Positions 1 to 7,590 of a stretch of 18,540 nt of DNA are shown piece by piece. Made by a program: the position numbers and the translations under genes. Under the pieces are notes generated by a model. That model had not been told where the DNA came from. It ran no database searches and saw only the letters and a program-made list of their open reading frames with translations. Each line of letters opens with the position of its first letter. The stretch's first letter is position 1. Origin of the DNA: Flavobacteriales bacterium (GTDB lineage: Bacteria > Bacteroidota > Bacteroidia > Flavobacteriales_D > Sanyastnellaceae); assembly GCA_027488055.1 (NCBI GenBank), contig JAIYCK010000204.1, forward strand, positions 1 through 18,540. Direction: 5' to 3'.

Positions 1-17
1 AGGTGGTTTGTTTATAG

Positions 18-311
18 TTAGGTAAATCTTACTTCATGTATACATGCCAATGGCACACTGATGCCACCGCGCAAAAGAACCCGGTCATTGCCTGTGGCAA
101 CTACTTGCGTTTTCAATCGACTGCAAGCCTGGCGATCCTCGATCGTCAAGATTACCTCTTGGCCCGGAAAAGCTTCGGTGGTAGCTGCTTTCAAAAGTTG
201 TGCGTTGCGGCGAATACGTTCTGGATATGTGCGAAGCACATCTTCTATTGGTGCTTCTATGTGATTGATGATTTCAAAGTGATCTTCAATAAATCCGATG
301 CTTGATGTCAT
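18..311 (-). CDS. Small conserved-looking hypothetical protein downstream of tilS (97 aa)
   Basis: I do not recognise the family. The product from the ATG at 311 is 97 residues, acidic in its first third and ending in a region rich in short hydrophobic strands (LTIEDRQ, TQVVATG, RVLLRGGISVPL). It has no signal peptide and no membrane segment, so it is probably a small cytoplasmic alpha/beta protein. An in-frame GTG at 347 would add 12 residues and lies only 5 bases after the tilS stop. I prefer ATG 311 because the added stretch (VKNQKLRNAH) looks like untranslated A-rich leader, but the GTG cannot be excluded. The gene is on the same strand as tilS and almost touches it, so it is probably the last gene of the phosphatase-tilS operon. 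Only 17 bases follow its stop inside the window, so no terminator can be judged. Confidence 0.7.
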   Translation of the reverse strand: MTSSIGFIEDHFEIINHIEAPIEDVLRTYPERIRRNAQLLKAATTEAFPGQEVILTIEDRQACSRLKTQVVATGNDRVLLRGGISVPLACIHEVRFT

Positions 312-352
312 ATGCGCGTTTCTCAATTTTTGATTTTTAACGCCCACCGAAA

Positions 353-1696
353 TCAGAAGGTTTCATTGTCGTGCATCTTTTCTATCAACAAAACACGATC
401 CCCTTGCTGCGCGCGACATCGCTCATTCACCACAAGGCCTTCTATCCAATAAATCATTTGGTCACTCGACCAGACTTTCACATTCGACTTTTCGAATTGC
501 TCCATTTTCTTACTGATCAAGACTCGACTCACCAACTTGGTGCCCACCATTCCGAAGGGCTGGATACGATCACCCTCTTGTGGCTTACGAATTGCGATAG
601 GAAACGACAGGGATGACAAACGAAGCGCTACCACCTCCGATGACAAACGGCTTTGTACGTCATCAAAAAGTGTGACGCTCACTCGCCATTGACCAATCGT
701 GATAGGCTCTTTAGGAAGTTCGAGACTGAGCACACGATCTTCGATTTCTCGCAAGCGTGCGACAATACGTATATGCTCTCGCTCCCTCAAAACATGCCAC
801 TTTTTGTTCTCAAAAAAACGACCATTGCCCGCCGATAGAAGATTCCAAATTTCCTCGTAGCAAGACGCCGAAAAGGTAAGGGAGTCCAAAAAATGCCAAA
901 GCCGGTAACGCATCAAAGGCAATCGATTCAGTGCGCTCAAATCAATGATATAGTGGTCGCTATCGACTTCCTTATACCATGTCCGATCGGACAATACCAC
1001 CTCATGCATGTACTGTTCTACCTCCGATATCATTTGCCCGCGCGCTGTCAACTGATGCTGCCAACCGGGTGCGATCTCATTGAGCAAGGGCGACACCTTA
1101 TTGCGAATGCGATTGCGGGTGTAGGTGTTCTTAAGATTACTCTCGTCTTGTCTGAACTCAATCCTTTCCTCACGCACAAGCCGACTCATCTCGGAATCTT
1201 GGACGCCCAACAATGGACGCCAAATGCCATTCTTCCAATCATGCATTCCCCGCATGGCAGCCAATCCTCCCCCCCGCAAAAACTGGTACAATATGGTCTC
1301 CGCTTGATCCTCATGGTGATGGGCGACAGCTATTGCGACAGCTCCGTATTGCTGCCTCAATTGATTGAAAAAAGTATATCGTTGATTCCTGGCCCAAACC
1401 TGAAGATTCCCTAAAGACGGATGGTATTGCCCACTCAGATTCAATAGTTCGAAACGCAAACCATGCCGCTCGCAATAAGCCGCCACGAAAAGGGCATCCT
1501 CTGCACTTGCTTGTTCTCTTAAACCATAATTGACATGAGCTACAATGAGCTGGATTGGCAGCTGCCTCAACAAATAAAGCAACAACATACTGTCGCGACC
1601 ACCACTCACCGCAACGACCACAGGTTGACTTGTGATTCCATGCTCTTGAGCAGCATCTCTAATATGCTTAACCAAGGCATTCAATAAAAACGACAA
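353..1696 (-). CDS. tilS: tRNA(Ile)-lysidine synthase TilS
   Basis: TilS is the cytoplasmic ATP-dependent ligase that attaches lysine to C34 of the minor tRNA-Ile (CAU anticodon), so that it reads AUA and is charged with isoleucine. The PP-loop motif SGGRDS is at residues 31-36, followed by AHVNYGLR (53-60), the AHHHEDQAET segment (125-134) and the DESNLKN...RNRIRN segment (184-199), all family hallmarks. A C-terminal TilS_C-like domain (about 368-440, with GDRIQPFGM and KLVSRVLISKK) is present, so the protein is full length at about 447 aa. The start is unusual: in-frame TAG directly precedes the TTG at 1696, and no ATG lies near the N-terminus, so initiation must be at a non-ATG codon. TTG 1696, 1684 or 1675 are the candidates. 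The first overlaps the end of the upstream phosphatase gene by 16 bases, which suggests translational coupling. Confidence 0.96.
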   Translation of the reverse strand: MSFLLNALVKHIRDAAQEHGITSQPVVVAVSGGRDSMLLLYLLRQLPIQLIVAHVNYGLREQASAEDALFVAAYCERHGLRFELLNLSGQYHPSLGNLQVWARNQRYTFFNQLRQQYGAVAIAVAHHHEDQAETILYQFLRGGGLAAMRGMHDWKNGIWRPLLGVQDSEMSRLVREERIEFRQDESNLKNTYTRNRIRNKVSPLLNEIAPGWQHQLTARGQMISEVEQYMHEVVLSDRTWYKEVDSDHYIIDLSALNRLPLMRYRLWHFLDSLTFSASCYEEIWNLLSAGNGRFFENKKWHVLREREHIRIVARLREIEDRVLSLELPKEPITIGQWRVSVTLFDDVQSRLSSEVVALRLSSLSFPIAIRKPQEGDRIQPFGMVGTKLVSRVLISKKMEQFEKSNVKVWSSDQMIYWIEGLVVNERCRAQQGDRVLLIEKMHDNETF

Positions 1697-2922
1697 CTAA
1701 GAATAGCCAAATCGTCGCGATACGGGGTTTCTGACCTGAAATCATCCAGGGACTGAATAATAATGTCATTCAAACCTGACATAGACTCCTCGAAATAATG
1801 GAGCAATAACTTCTCTAATCGTTCGACGCCAAACTCTTCGTCCTGAGCATTCTCTGTCTCCACCAGTCCATCTGTAAAACAAATGACTGCCGAGGCTGGA
1901 TCCAACTTTACCTCACCCTCAACCACCTTGGGTAGTTCTTCGAACATCCCCAGGCCAATAGTGCCCCATTTGAGCTGTTGTGTATATCCATTCCGATCCA
2001 CCATCACAGGCGGATTATGTCCGCAATTGATGTAGTTGAGCATCCGACTGCTTTTGGTGAATACCCCCAAAAACAGTGTTATGTATTTTTCTCCCAATGC
2101 AGTTCGCATTACACAGCTATTCAACTCGCGCACAATTTCAACCAAGTCTCCATGTCGGTATGTGAAGATGCTACGCAAATAAGCCTGAAAATTCGCCATC
2201 AAAAATGCCGCACTCACGCCCTTGCCACTCACATCGGCCATACAAAACATAACTTGATTCTCATTGAGATCCATGAAATCATAATAATCTCCTCCCACCT
2301 GTTGATGAGCGCGGTAGATGGCGCTTACATCAAACAAGTGATTATTGGGTAGTTGATGCGGCAATAAGATCGCTTGCATCTCTGCTGCCAATTCAAGCTC
2401 CCGCTTCATCAACTCTTGTCGCACACGATCCGCTTGCATCTTGCGGTTCTCAATCGCTACTACCAATATACTCGTGATCGTTTGAATGAACTTCATATGC
2501 TTGATCACTGGACTCATTCTGATCTCTTGTTCGCCTTTATCTCCTGCAAGCAGATAAGCAATGATTTCATTGTTTTGAGAAATAGGGACTGTCAAATCAA
2601 AAGATTCTTGATTCAACTCTACGGTTAATCCAATCTCGCGCTGCCGAGTAAAAAATTGTTCGTCCGCAATATCATGCACTTCATCTTGCTGAACGCCATA
2701 TTTCAAGAGGCATTTCCAAGTGCCTGTGCGCGTAAAAAGCACAAGTTTCTCGATAAATAATTCATCTCTCAAAAATCGCTCATACAAGGCTAGCAAATCC
2801 TCAATAGCTGCATTATCATTGATTGCGCGCGTGAGCTCTAGCAATGCGTTCAGCTTGAAATCGCGCTGCTTCAACTTTTGATTTAATCTCTCTCCTGATG
2901 GCATATGAAGTCGTTTCAACAT
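1681..2922 (-). CDS. SpoIIE-type PP2C serine phosphatase with GAF-like sensor region
   Basis: This is a cytoplasmic PPM/SpoIIE-family Ser/Thr phosphatase (413 aa), related to RsbU and RsbP, which dephosphorylate anti-sigma-antagonist proteins in partner-switching pathways. Metal-binding and fold motifs are visible: GDYYDF (211-216), DVSGKG (230-235), CGHNPP (300-305), TDGLVE (350-355) and DDLAIL (403-408), so the catalytic domain should be active. Residues about 20-165 resemble a degenerate GAF domain, joined by a short helical linker (about 160-190, RQELMKRELELAAEMQ), as is common in Bacteroidetes members that start with a KLNALLELTRAIN-like segment. There is no membrane segment. No anti-sigma factor or STAS-domain partner is encoded nearby, so its substrate is unknown. 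ATG 2922 is chosen; ATG 2904 is an alternative that would remove six residues. It is the first gene of an operon with tilS, whose start it overlaps. Confidence 0.93.
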   Translation of the reverse strand: MLKRLHMPSGERLNQKLKQRDFKLNALLELTRAINDNAAIEDLLALYERFLRDELFIEKLVLFTRTGTWKCLLKYGVQQDEVHDIADEQFFTRQREIGLTVELNQESFDLTVPISQNNEIIAYLLAGDKGEQEIRMSPVIKHMKFIQTITSILVVAIENRKMQADRVRQELMKRELELAAEMQAILLPHQLPNNHLFDVSAIYRAHQQVGGDYYDFMDLNENQVMFCMADVSGKGVSAAFLMANFQAYLRSIFTYRHGDLVEIVRELNSCVMRTALGEKYITLFLGVFTKSSRMLNYINCGHNPPVMVDRNGYTQQLKWGTIGLGMFEELPKVVEGEVKLDPASAVICFTDGLVETENAQDEEFGVERLEKLLLHYFEESMSGLNDIIIQSLDDFRSETPYRDDLAILSCRFY

Positions 2923-3087
2923 CGGCTTCTAGCTCATCCTTGAGCATAGTTGGCTTCTGTTTCTTGGGCAAATTAGACAATGTTATCTTAGGTTGGTGCA
3001 ATCGCTCCAAATTATAATCATCAAATTACATTTTATAACCTTTTGGCATTTTTGCCGTAGGAATGGGTGAGAATAAAAACTACACAC

Positions 3088-3603
3088 ATGAAATACATCA
3101 TCTCCCTATTTGCTATGTCGGCGCTTGTCGCTATGTCATTTGCACCAAACAAAGACATTAATTTCTCTGAATTTCTTCCTGTGGCCATCAGCCAAAGTCA
3201 AGATGGGTTCAAACAACTGAAAACTTCCAAAGGTGACTGGAACATTCAAAATCGTGTTCTGGATTTTGATCGTTGCGAAGGAAAATACGATCCCGAATTG
3301 GGATTGAACTTTGTGCAACTCACCCGTGTTCTCGACGATGAAGCAAGCGCAGATCAATTCGCCGCGCGTTTCACTAGTTATGTGGCGCGTCTGACAGAAA
3401 ACAATCAGTATGGCGTTAAAACAAATACGGTTCCTGCCAACGGAAAAATGAATTTTGTTCATGCATTTGATACCACGGATCCAAAACAAAAAGATGAACA
3501 TCCCATGATCGAAGTGGGTGTCGGCCAAGAAGGCGACAAATACACAATGATGGTCAAAATCTTTGAGCCCAACAAAAACAAAAAGGCACTCAAGAAACGT
3601 TAA
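3088..3603 (+). CDS. Exported protein of unknown function (171 aa)
   Basis: I do not recognise the family. From ATG 3088 the protein starts with a signal peptide (Lys at position 2, hydrophobic residues 4-18, SFA at 17-19), with no lipobox cysteine, so it is probably periplasmic or secreted. The mature part is hydrophilic, has one cysteine, contains several short strand-like stretches (LNFVQLTRVL, MIEVGVG, YTMMVKIF) and ends in a very basic lysine-rich tail. An upstream GTG at 3067 in frame would add seven residues before the signal peptide and is less likely. CATTTTTG at 3047-3054 is one base away from the Bacteroidetes -7 consensus, which could drive it. It stands alone between the divergent phosphatase operon and the convergent manC, so context gives no role. 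Confidence 0.85.
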   Translation: MKYIISLFAMSALVAMSFAPNKDINFSEFLPVAISQSQDGFKQLKTSKGDWNIQNRVLDFDRCEGKYDPELGLNFVQLTRVLDDEASADQFAARFTSYVARLTENNQYGVKTNTVPANGKMNFVHAFDTTDPKQKDEHPMIEVGVGQEGDKYTMMVKIFEPNKNKKALKKR

Positions 3604-3621
3604 ACCTTCAACCATTCAATA

Positions 3622-3638
3622 GGGGTCGCAAAAACCCC
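3622..3638 (+). other. Small GGGGT/ACCCC hairpin after the exported-protein gene
   Basis: A 5-bp stem (3622-3626 with 3634-3638) with a 7-base loop lies 18 bases after the stop. It has no T-run of its own and sits just before the strong palindrome at 3645-3670. It may help protect the mRNA end or be incidental. Confidence 0.35.
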
Positions 3639-3644
3639 ACAATT

Positions 3645-3670
3645 AAAAATGGACCCATGGGTCCATTTTT
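3645..3670. terminator. Bidirectional intrinsic terminator between convergent genes
   Basis: The 26 bases are a perfect palindrome: A5-TGGACCC followed by its exact complement GGGTCCA-T5, and the plus strand continues with a run of eight T in all. A GC-containing stem flanked by A-run and T-run on both strands is the form of a two-way Rho-independent terminator. It lies 41 bases after the stop of the exported-protein gene and 54 bases beyond the end of manC, which converge on it. Confidence 0.85.
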
Positions 3671-3724
3671 TTTATCTACAAATGTAAATTCTTCCGTGCG
3701 GAGCAAATGCCATGGCCCTTCATA

Positions 3725-4819
3725 TCAAGCCCAGTGTTCGCCCTTCTTTTGTTTGATGTCATTCACAAATTGCTTGATTTTCTGCTCATCCTCCTTGCGA
3801 CACACCAACAATGTATTTTCTGTTTGCACAACGATGTATCCATTGAGGCCATGCAATACGGCTAATTTATCGCCACTCACATGCACTACGTTGTCTGTGC
3901 AATTGAACATCATCACATTTTTACCCACTACACCATTGCGATGATCATCATGAGCCAAATGAGTATGCAATGAGCCCCATGTGCCCAAATCGCTCCAACC
4001 AAAATCACTCAAAACAACATTCACATTCTTGGCCTTCTCCATGATGCCATAATCGATCGATACATTCTCACAAGCAGGATAGATTCGCTGAATGAAGGAC
4101 TCCTCCTCTGCGGTCCCATAAAGGCCCGCACCTTCAGCAAACGTCCTGAACATTTCTGGCAGATAGTGTTCAAAAGCATGCATGATGCCTGGCAATGTCC
4201 AGATGAAAATCCCCGAATTCCAATAGAAATCTCCACTTTCCAAAAAGTCCTTGGCCAACTCCAAATCTGGCTTTTCTGTGAACGTTTTTACTCTTTTCAC
4301 TTTGGGGTCAAACGTACTCTTGAGATCTTCCCATTGAATATATCCATATCCAGTATCAGGGCGTGTCGGCTTGATTCCCAAAGTAACCAAATTACCGGTG
4401 TCTTCAGCCTGCTTGATACTTATCTGTATGTTTTCTATGAACTCTTGGTCCTTCAAAATCAAGTGATCACTTGGAGCTACAATGATGTTCGCGTCGGTGG
4501 CACGTTCTGCGATCCAAAACGAAGCATATGCAATGCATGGTGCGGTATTGCGCATAAAAGGTTCACAAAGCACTTGCTCTCGCGTGAGCCCCGGCAATTG
4601 CTCCAATACCAAGTCTCTGTAACGCTCATTGGTTACCACCAATATGTTTTCTTTGGGACAAATGGGCAGAAACCGATCATAAGTCATTTGAATCAAGGTC
4701 TTGCCTACGCCAAGAATATCATGAAACTGCTTCGGGAAATTGGTGCGACTCATTGGCCAAAAACGCGAACCCACGCCACCAGCCATGATTACACAATAGT
4801 TTTTTGTTGAATATTCCAT
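3725..4819 (-). CDS. manC: Mannose-1-phosphate guanylyltransferase (GDP-mannose pyrophosphorylase)
   Basis: The enzyme makes GDP-mannose from mannose-1-phosphate and GTP in the cytoplasm, supplying mannose and fucose-type sugars for polysaccharides and glycoproteins. The nucleotidyltransferase signature GGVGSRFWPMSR..FPKQF is at residues 14-32, with PSDH (116-119), FTEKP (180-184), YWNSGIF (199-205), SIDYGIMEKA (254-263) and GWSDLGTW (274-281). At 364 aa it is the short form, with the pyrophosphorylase domain and a C-terminal beta-helix-like part but no fused phosphomannose isomerase cupin. ATG 4819 is chosen; a GTG at 4837 would add six residues and is unlikely. It appears monocistronic, with the two-way terminator downstream. 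No other sugar-nucleotide gene is adjacent. T9SS cargo in Bacteroidetes is often anchored or glycosylated, but a link to the giant proteins further on is only conjecture. Confidence 0.95.
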   Translation of the reverse strand: MEYSTKNYCVIMAGGVGSRFWPMSRTNFPKQFHDILGVGKTLIQMTYDRFLPICPKENILVVTNERYRDLVLEQLPGLTREQVLCEPFMRNTAPCIAYASFWIAERATDANIIVAPSDHLILKDQEFIENIQISIKQAEDTGNLVTLGIKPTRPDTGYGYIQWEDLKSTFDPKVKRVKTFTEKPDLELAKDFLESGDFYWNSGIFIWTLPGIMHAFEHYLPEMFRTFAEGAGLYGTAEEESFIQRIYPACENVSIDYGIMEKAKNVNVVLSDFGWSDLGTWGSLHTHLAHDDHRNGVVGKNVMMFNCTDNVVHVSGDKLAVLHGLNGYIVVQTENTLLVCRKEDEQKIKQFVNDIKQKKGEHWA

Positions 4820-4919
4820 TTTGAGAAATCGTGTCACTCCAAACTCGTTTTTTTTGGAGGCTGCAAAATAATCACATCGCGATGGTTATTTCGTCATTTA
4901 TACTTAATTTTTTCAAAGC

Positions 4920-4947
4920 AAAATGCCCCACCAAGGTGGGGCATTTT
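4920..4947 (-). terminator. Intrinsic terminator after the TPR gene
   Basis: AAAATGCCCCACC and its exact complement GGTGGGGCATTTT are separated by two bases, giving a stem of about 12 bp. It lies 20 bases beyond the stop of the TPR gene and upstream of manC on the same strand, so it should end the small membrane protein-PstS-like-TPR transcript and separate it from manC. The T-run on the minus strand is short (four T). Confidence 0.8.
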
Positions 4948-4967
4948 AATGTCTTATCAGTTGTGAA

Positions 4968-6632
4968 TCAATTCGTGGCGGCCACAGGTAATAAATCGCA
5001 AACGCCTGCTGCTGCTGCAATGTCCTTGTCCGTCAAGGCTACTTTCGCCTTCTCATTAGCTGGATCCAACTCGGCCACTTTCGACCAAGCTGCTTTCGAG
5101 CACTCGTAGTTTTTTTGAACAAAATAGTAGTACCCCAAATAACGATACGCCTCAATCAAGTTCTTTTTATTGGCATCAATGGTCTTTTGATCCTTAATAC
5201 ATGCAGAAATAAAGCGCTCAAAATGCGGTTTACCTAAACCAACTGGTGTATCTTCATCAACCTCCAATTTATTGTTGCTCTTGCCTCTCCAAAAATCTCC
5301 GTCTGGATACGTTTTGGTCGATTGCTCAAAAGCAGCATCTGCCAATTGATATTCCGCATTGAAATAACGCGCTTTGCCCAAGTAATAAAAGTCCAGAGGT
5401 TCTGCCTTACTCTTATACTTTACAATCTTCTCGTAATTGTCAGCGGCCTTAGCATAGTTCTTTTTGCCATAGTAATAGGTAGCCAATTCAGTGTATAATT
5501 CTGTAAAGCTCGAGTCTTTCGCTATCGCTGCCTCGTAGGTAAGCAAGGCCAATGAATCTTGACCCGCTTTCATTTGAAGGCGCGCTTTGTAACCATAATC
5601 CTTACCGATGATCGCTGGCTTGCCCACCTTGGCTTGAACAGCAAAAAAGGAATCCAAATTCGCTTGGCTTTTTGCGAAATCGCCGCCTTCATAGTAACAA
5701 TAAGCCAACAATCGATAAAGAGTGGCATTCTCTGGATTGCAAGCAACACCCTTTTCTAACTCAGGGATTGCCCGAGTATAATCTTCAGCCGCATAGATAA
5801 AGATCCCAAATCGCTGCTGTACGCGACAGTTATTGTTCAATTCGATGTATTTCTCATAGGCCTCAATAGCCTGCTTCGTGCGACCTGCGGCATACAATAG
5901 CTCAGCTTTCTCGCGGTAAGCAGGTGCAAATGTGGCATCAATGTCAATCGCTTGGTTATAATAAATCAAGGCCTCATCCCAATTGTCCATGCCGCGATAG
6001 CGATTTCCCTTGCGCAAATAGGTGCGTGTGCTTTTTGGATCCAACTCCAACGCCTTATTGTACTGCATCATGGCATTGGTAAGATTGATACCATCTCGAA
6101 TGCCATAATAGTCACCCAACTGGATGTATACATCTGGATTCGCCTCGTTGAGCAACATTGCAAGATTGATGTATTCCAAAGCTTTGGTCAACTCTTTTGT
6201 TTCTGTTGCCATGTAAGCCTCTGCCATTTTCAAATAGCACAACTGCTGGATTGGCTTCGGAACCTTGTTGCTTCTTGTATTCATGATTTCCACAGCCTTT
6301 TCAAATTGCGCCGTGTTCACCGCCTTATTGCCCTTCATCCAAGCCACACGGCCCAAACCAGCATAGTTCAAGGGCGACATTGGTGCGGCTGCAATACCTG
6401 CTTTGTAAGCCTCTTCTGCTTTATCCAATTCTCCCCAGTACAAGTAATTGTCTCCTGCAGCATGGTGAAACTCCGCATTGGTCGGTTCCTTGGTCAAAAG
6501 AGTTTTGATGTCTGTCTCCGCTGCCTCATAACGCTCATTGGAGGTTTTACGAATCGCTTCTTCTTTGGTTTGAGCGCTCAGGCCTGTGGTTAAGAATGCC
6601 GCAATGGCAACTAAAAACAATGGTTTTTTCAT
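4968..6632 (-). CDS. Periplasmic tetratricopeptide-repeat protein (554 aa)
   Basis: A signal peptide covers residues 1-20 (MKKPLFLVAI core, GLSA before Gln21), so the protein is exported, probably to the periplasm. The rest is an almost continuous array of helical TPR units from about residue 35 to 530. Clear units include GELDKAEEAYKAGIAAAP, NWDEALIYYNQAIDID, AIPELEKGVACNPENA and AWSKVAELDPANEKA. TPR arrays bind proteins; no catalytic domain is visible. It starts 19 bases after the PstS-like gene and shares its operon. In other Bacteroidetes a TPR protein of this type often follows exbB/exbD genes and a PstS-like gene, suggesting a part in an envelope energy or uptake complex. That role is inferred from context and not shown here. 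Confidence 0.9.
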   Translation of the reverse strand: MKKPLFLVAIAAFLTTGLSAQTKEEAIRKTSNERYEAAETDIKTLLTKEPTNAEFHHAAGDNYLYWGELDKAEEAYKAGIAAAPMSPLNYAGLGRVAWMKGNKAVNTAQFEKAVEIMNTRSNKVPKPIQQLCYLKMAEAYMATETKELTKALEYINLAMLLNEANPDVYIQLGDYYGIRDGINLTNAMMQYNKALELDPKSTRTYLRKGNRYRGMDNWDEALIYYNQAIDIDATFAPAYREKAELLYAAGRTKQAIEAYEKYIELNNNCRVQQRFGIFIYAAEDYTRAIPELEKGVACNPENATLYRLLAYCYYEGGDFAKSQANLDSFFAVQAKVGKPAIIGKDYGYKARLQMKAGQDSLALLTYEAAIAKDSSFTELYTELATYYYGKKNYAKAADNYEKIVKYKSKAEPLDFYYLGKARYFNAEYQLADAAFEQSTKTYPDGDFWRGKSNNKLEVDEDTPVGLGKPHFERFISACIKDQKTIDANKKNLIEAYRYLGYYYFVQKNYECSKAAWSKVAELDPANEKAKVALTDKDIAAAAGVCDLLPVAATN

Positions 6633-6651
6633 CTTATTGGTACAACTAATT

Positions 6652-7590
6652 CTATTTCGATCTGATAATTCTGGTGGGTGATTGGGTGGCGATCATTCCC
6701 ATTTTATGAATGATCATCTGACCCTTTTCTCCGGTTAGGTGATTGGCAAAGCCTGTGCCAAGTGTGCCGCGCAATCCTGTTCGGATGTAATACACATCTC
6801 TTATAAGAGGATATGATCTGTCGTAAATATAACCCTGGTGCGGCATTCGTGGCATAGAAGGGTACGCATCATTTTTTGGGTCGACAATCGCCATGGTGCG
6901 TATCAAAGCCCTATTGGCTCGTGCCGTGGAGTCTTCTTCGTCTGCAACCCAACTGAATGAAATCATGCCGATGCTTGCAGGATGTGTATTCACATACTCC
7001 AATACCGCCTGATTGTTTTGAAGAGCGTAACACGTCGATGGCAATTTATCCAAGTTGAAACGATTCATCACCGTGCGTGTATTGCAAGACCCGTTGTTAT
7101 CAAAAACAACGCGTATAGAACCCAAGTTAGATCCGGGGAAAACCTGACTCCAAAGGGTGTCTTCTCCTTTGAATATGCGCTCCAATTGAGGCATGCTAAT
7201 CACTGTGTCACGGCGCGATGGGTGCATGGCCAAAACGACTGCATCCACTGCAATGCGCAACGATTCCGGTGAGCGATTGATGGATCTAAAGTAACTCATC
7301 TCATCCTCGCGCAACATGCGACTCACAACGGCTGCCTGAATGGAATCTGCTAATAACAGCTCCATGATCTTTGCTTCTGGGTAATACACAGGCTGAATAT
7401 CTGCGTATTTATTGAGTTGCTCGTAAACGTAAACTTGACTATCCATCATGAGCGAATAGGAGTCGTCGACACCTATCTTCAGATGACCACTTAAGATGGA
7501 CTCTTCATCAGCCGACATCGTTTCCCCGCAAGAAACCAATCCAAAGCTGCATGATGCGAAGATCAAAAATCTGACAAATACTGATTTCAT
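6652..7590 (-). CDS. PstS-like substrate-binding lipoprotein (312 aa)
   Basis: This is a periplasmic-binding-protein-like lipoprotein of the PstS type. Residues 1-20 are a signal peptide with lipobox LVSC, the lipid-modified cysteine being residue 21. The mature protein has the two-lobe binding pattern, opening with GHLKIGVDDSY (about 35-45) and continuing with RIAVDAVVLAMHP, LERIFKGEDTLWSQVFPG, VVFDNNGSCNTRTVM and IGMISFSWVADEED, the last matching the PstS region IGYVGYSY-like. True PstS is normally encoded with pstCAB permease and ATPase genes, which are absent. The phosphate-ligand residues cannot be confirmed by eye, so the ligand is unknown. Its ATG overlaps the stop of the upstream small membrane protein in an ATGA arrangement, indicating coupled translation. 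Confidence 0.88.
   Translation of the reverse strand: MKSVFVRFLIFASCSFGLVSCGETMSADEESILSGHLKIGVDDSYSLMMDSQVYVYEQLNKYADIQPVYYPEAKIMELLLADSIQAAVVSRMLREDEMSYFRSINRSPESLRIAVDAVVLAMHPSRRDTVISMPQLERIFKGEDTLWSQVFPGSNLGSIRVVFDNNGSCNTRTVMNRFNLDKLPSTCYALQNNQAVLEYVNTHPASIGMISFSWVADEEDSTARANRALIRTMAIVDPKNDAYPSMPRMPHQGYIYDRSYPLIRDVYYIRTGLRGTLGTGFANHLTGEKGQMIIHKMGMIATQSPTRIIRSK

Noticed and set aside
893..1414. A 173-codon plus-strand frame opposite tilS
   Set aside because: It is antisense to the conserved TilS core, shows no domain or signal, and has the composition of a reverse-strand shadow.
2816..3010. A 64-codon minus-strand frame overlapping the phosphatase start
   Set aside because: It runs through the first 107 bases of the phosphatase gene in another frame, has a generic charged composition and no separate support. 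The phosphatase frame holds the family sequence there.
3136..3615. A 159-codon minus-strand frame opposite the exported 171-aa protein
   Set aside because: The plus strand has a clear signal peptide and a matching terminator, while the minus frame is rich in Phe, Ile and Cys in a pattern typical of antisense reading.
4166..4810. A 214-codon plus-strand frame opposite manC
   Set aside because: It lies over the conserved nucleotidyltransferase motifs on the other strand and has no recognisable feature.
5952..6593. A 213-codon plus-strand frame opposite the TPR gene
   Set aside because: Hydrophobic stretches here are the complement of the helical TPR codons; there is no upstream signal and no domain.
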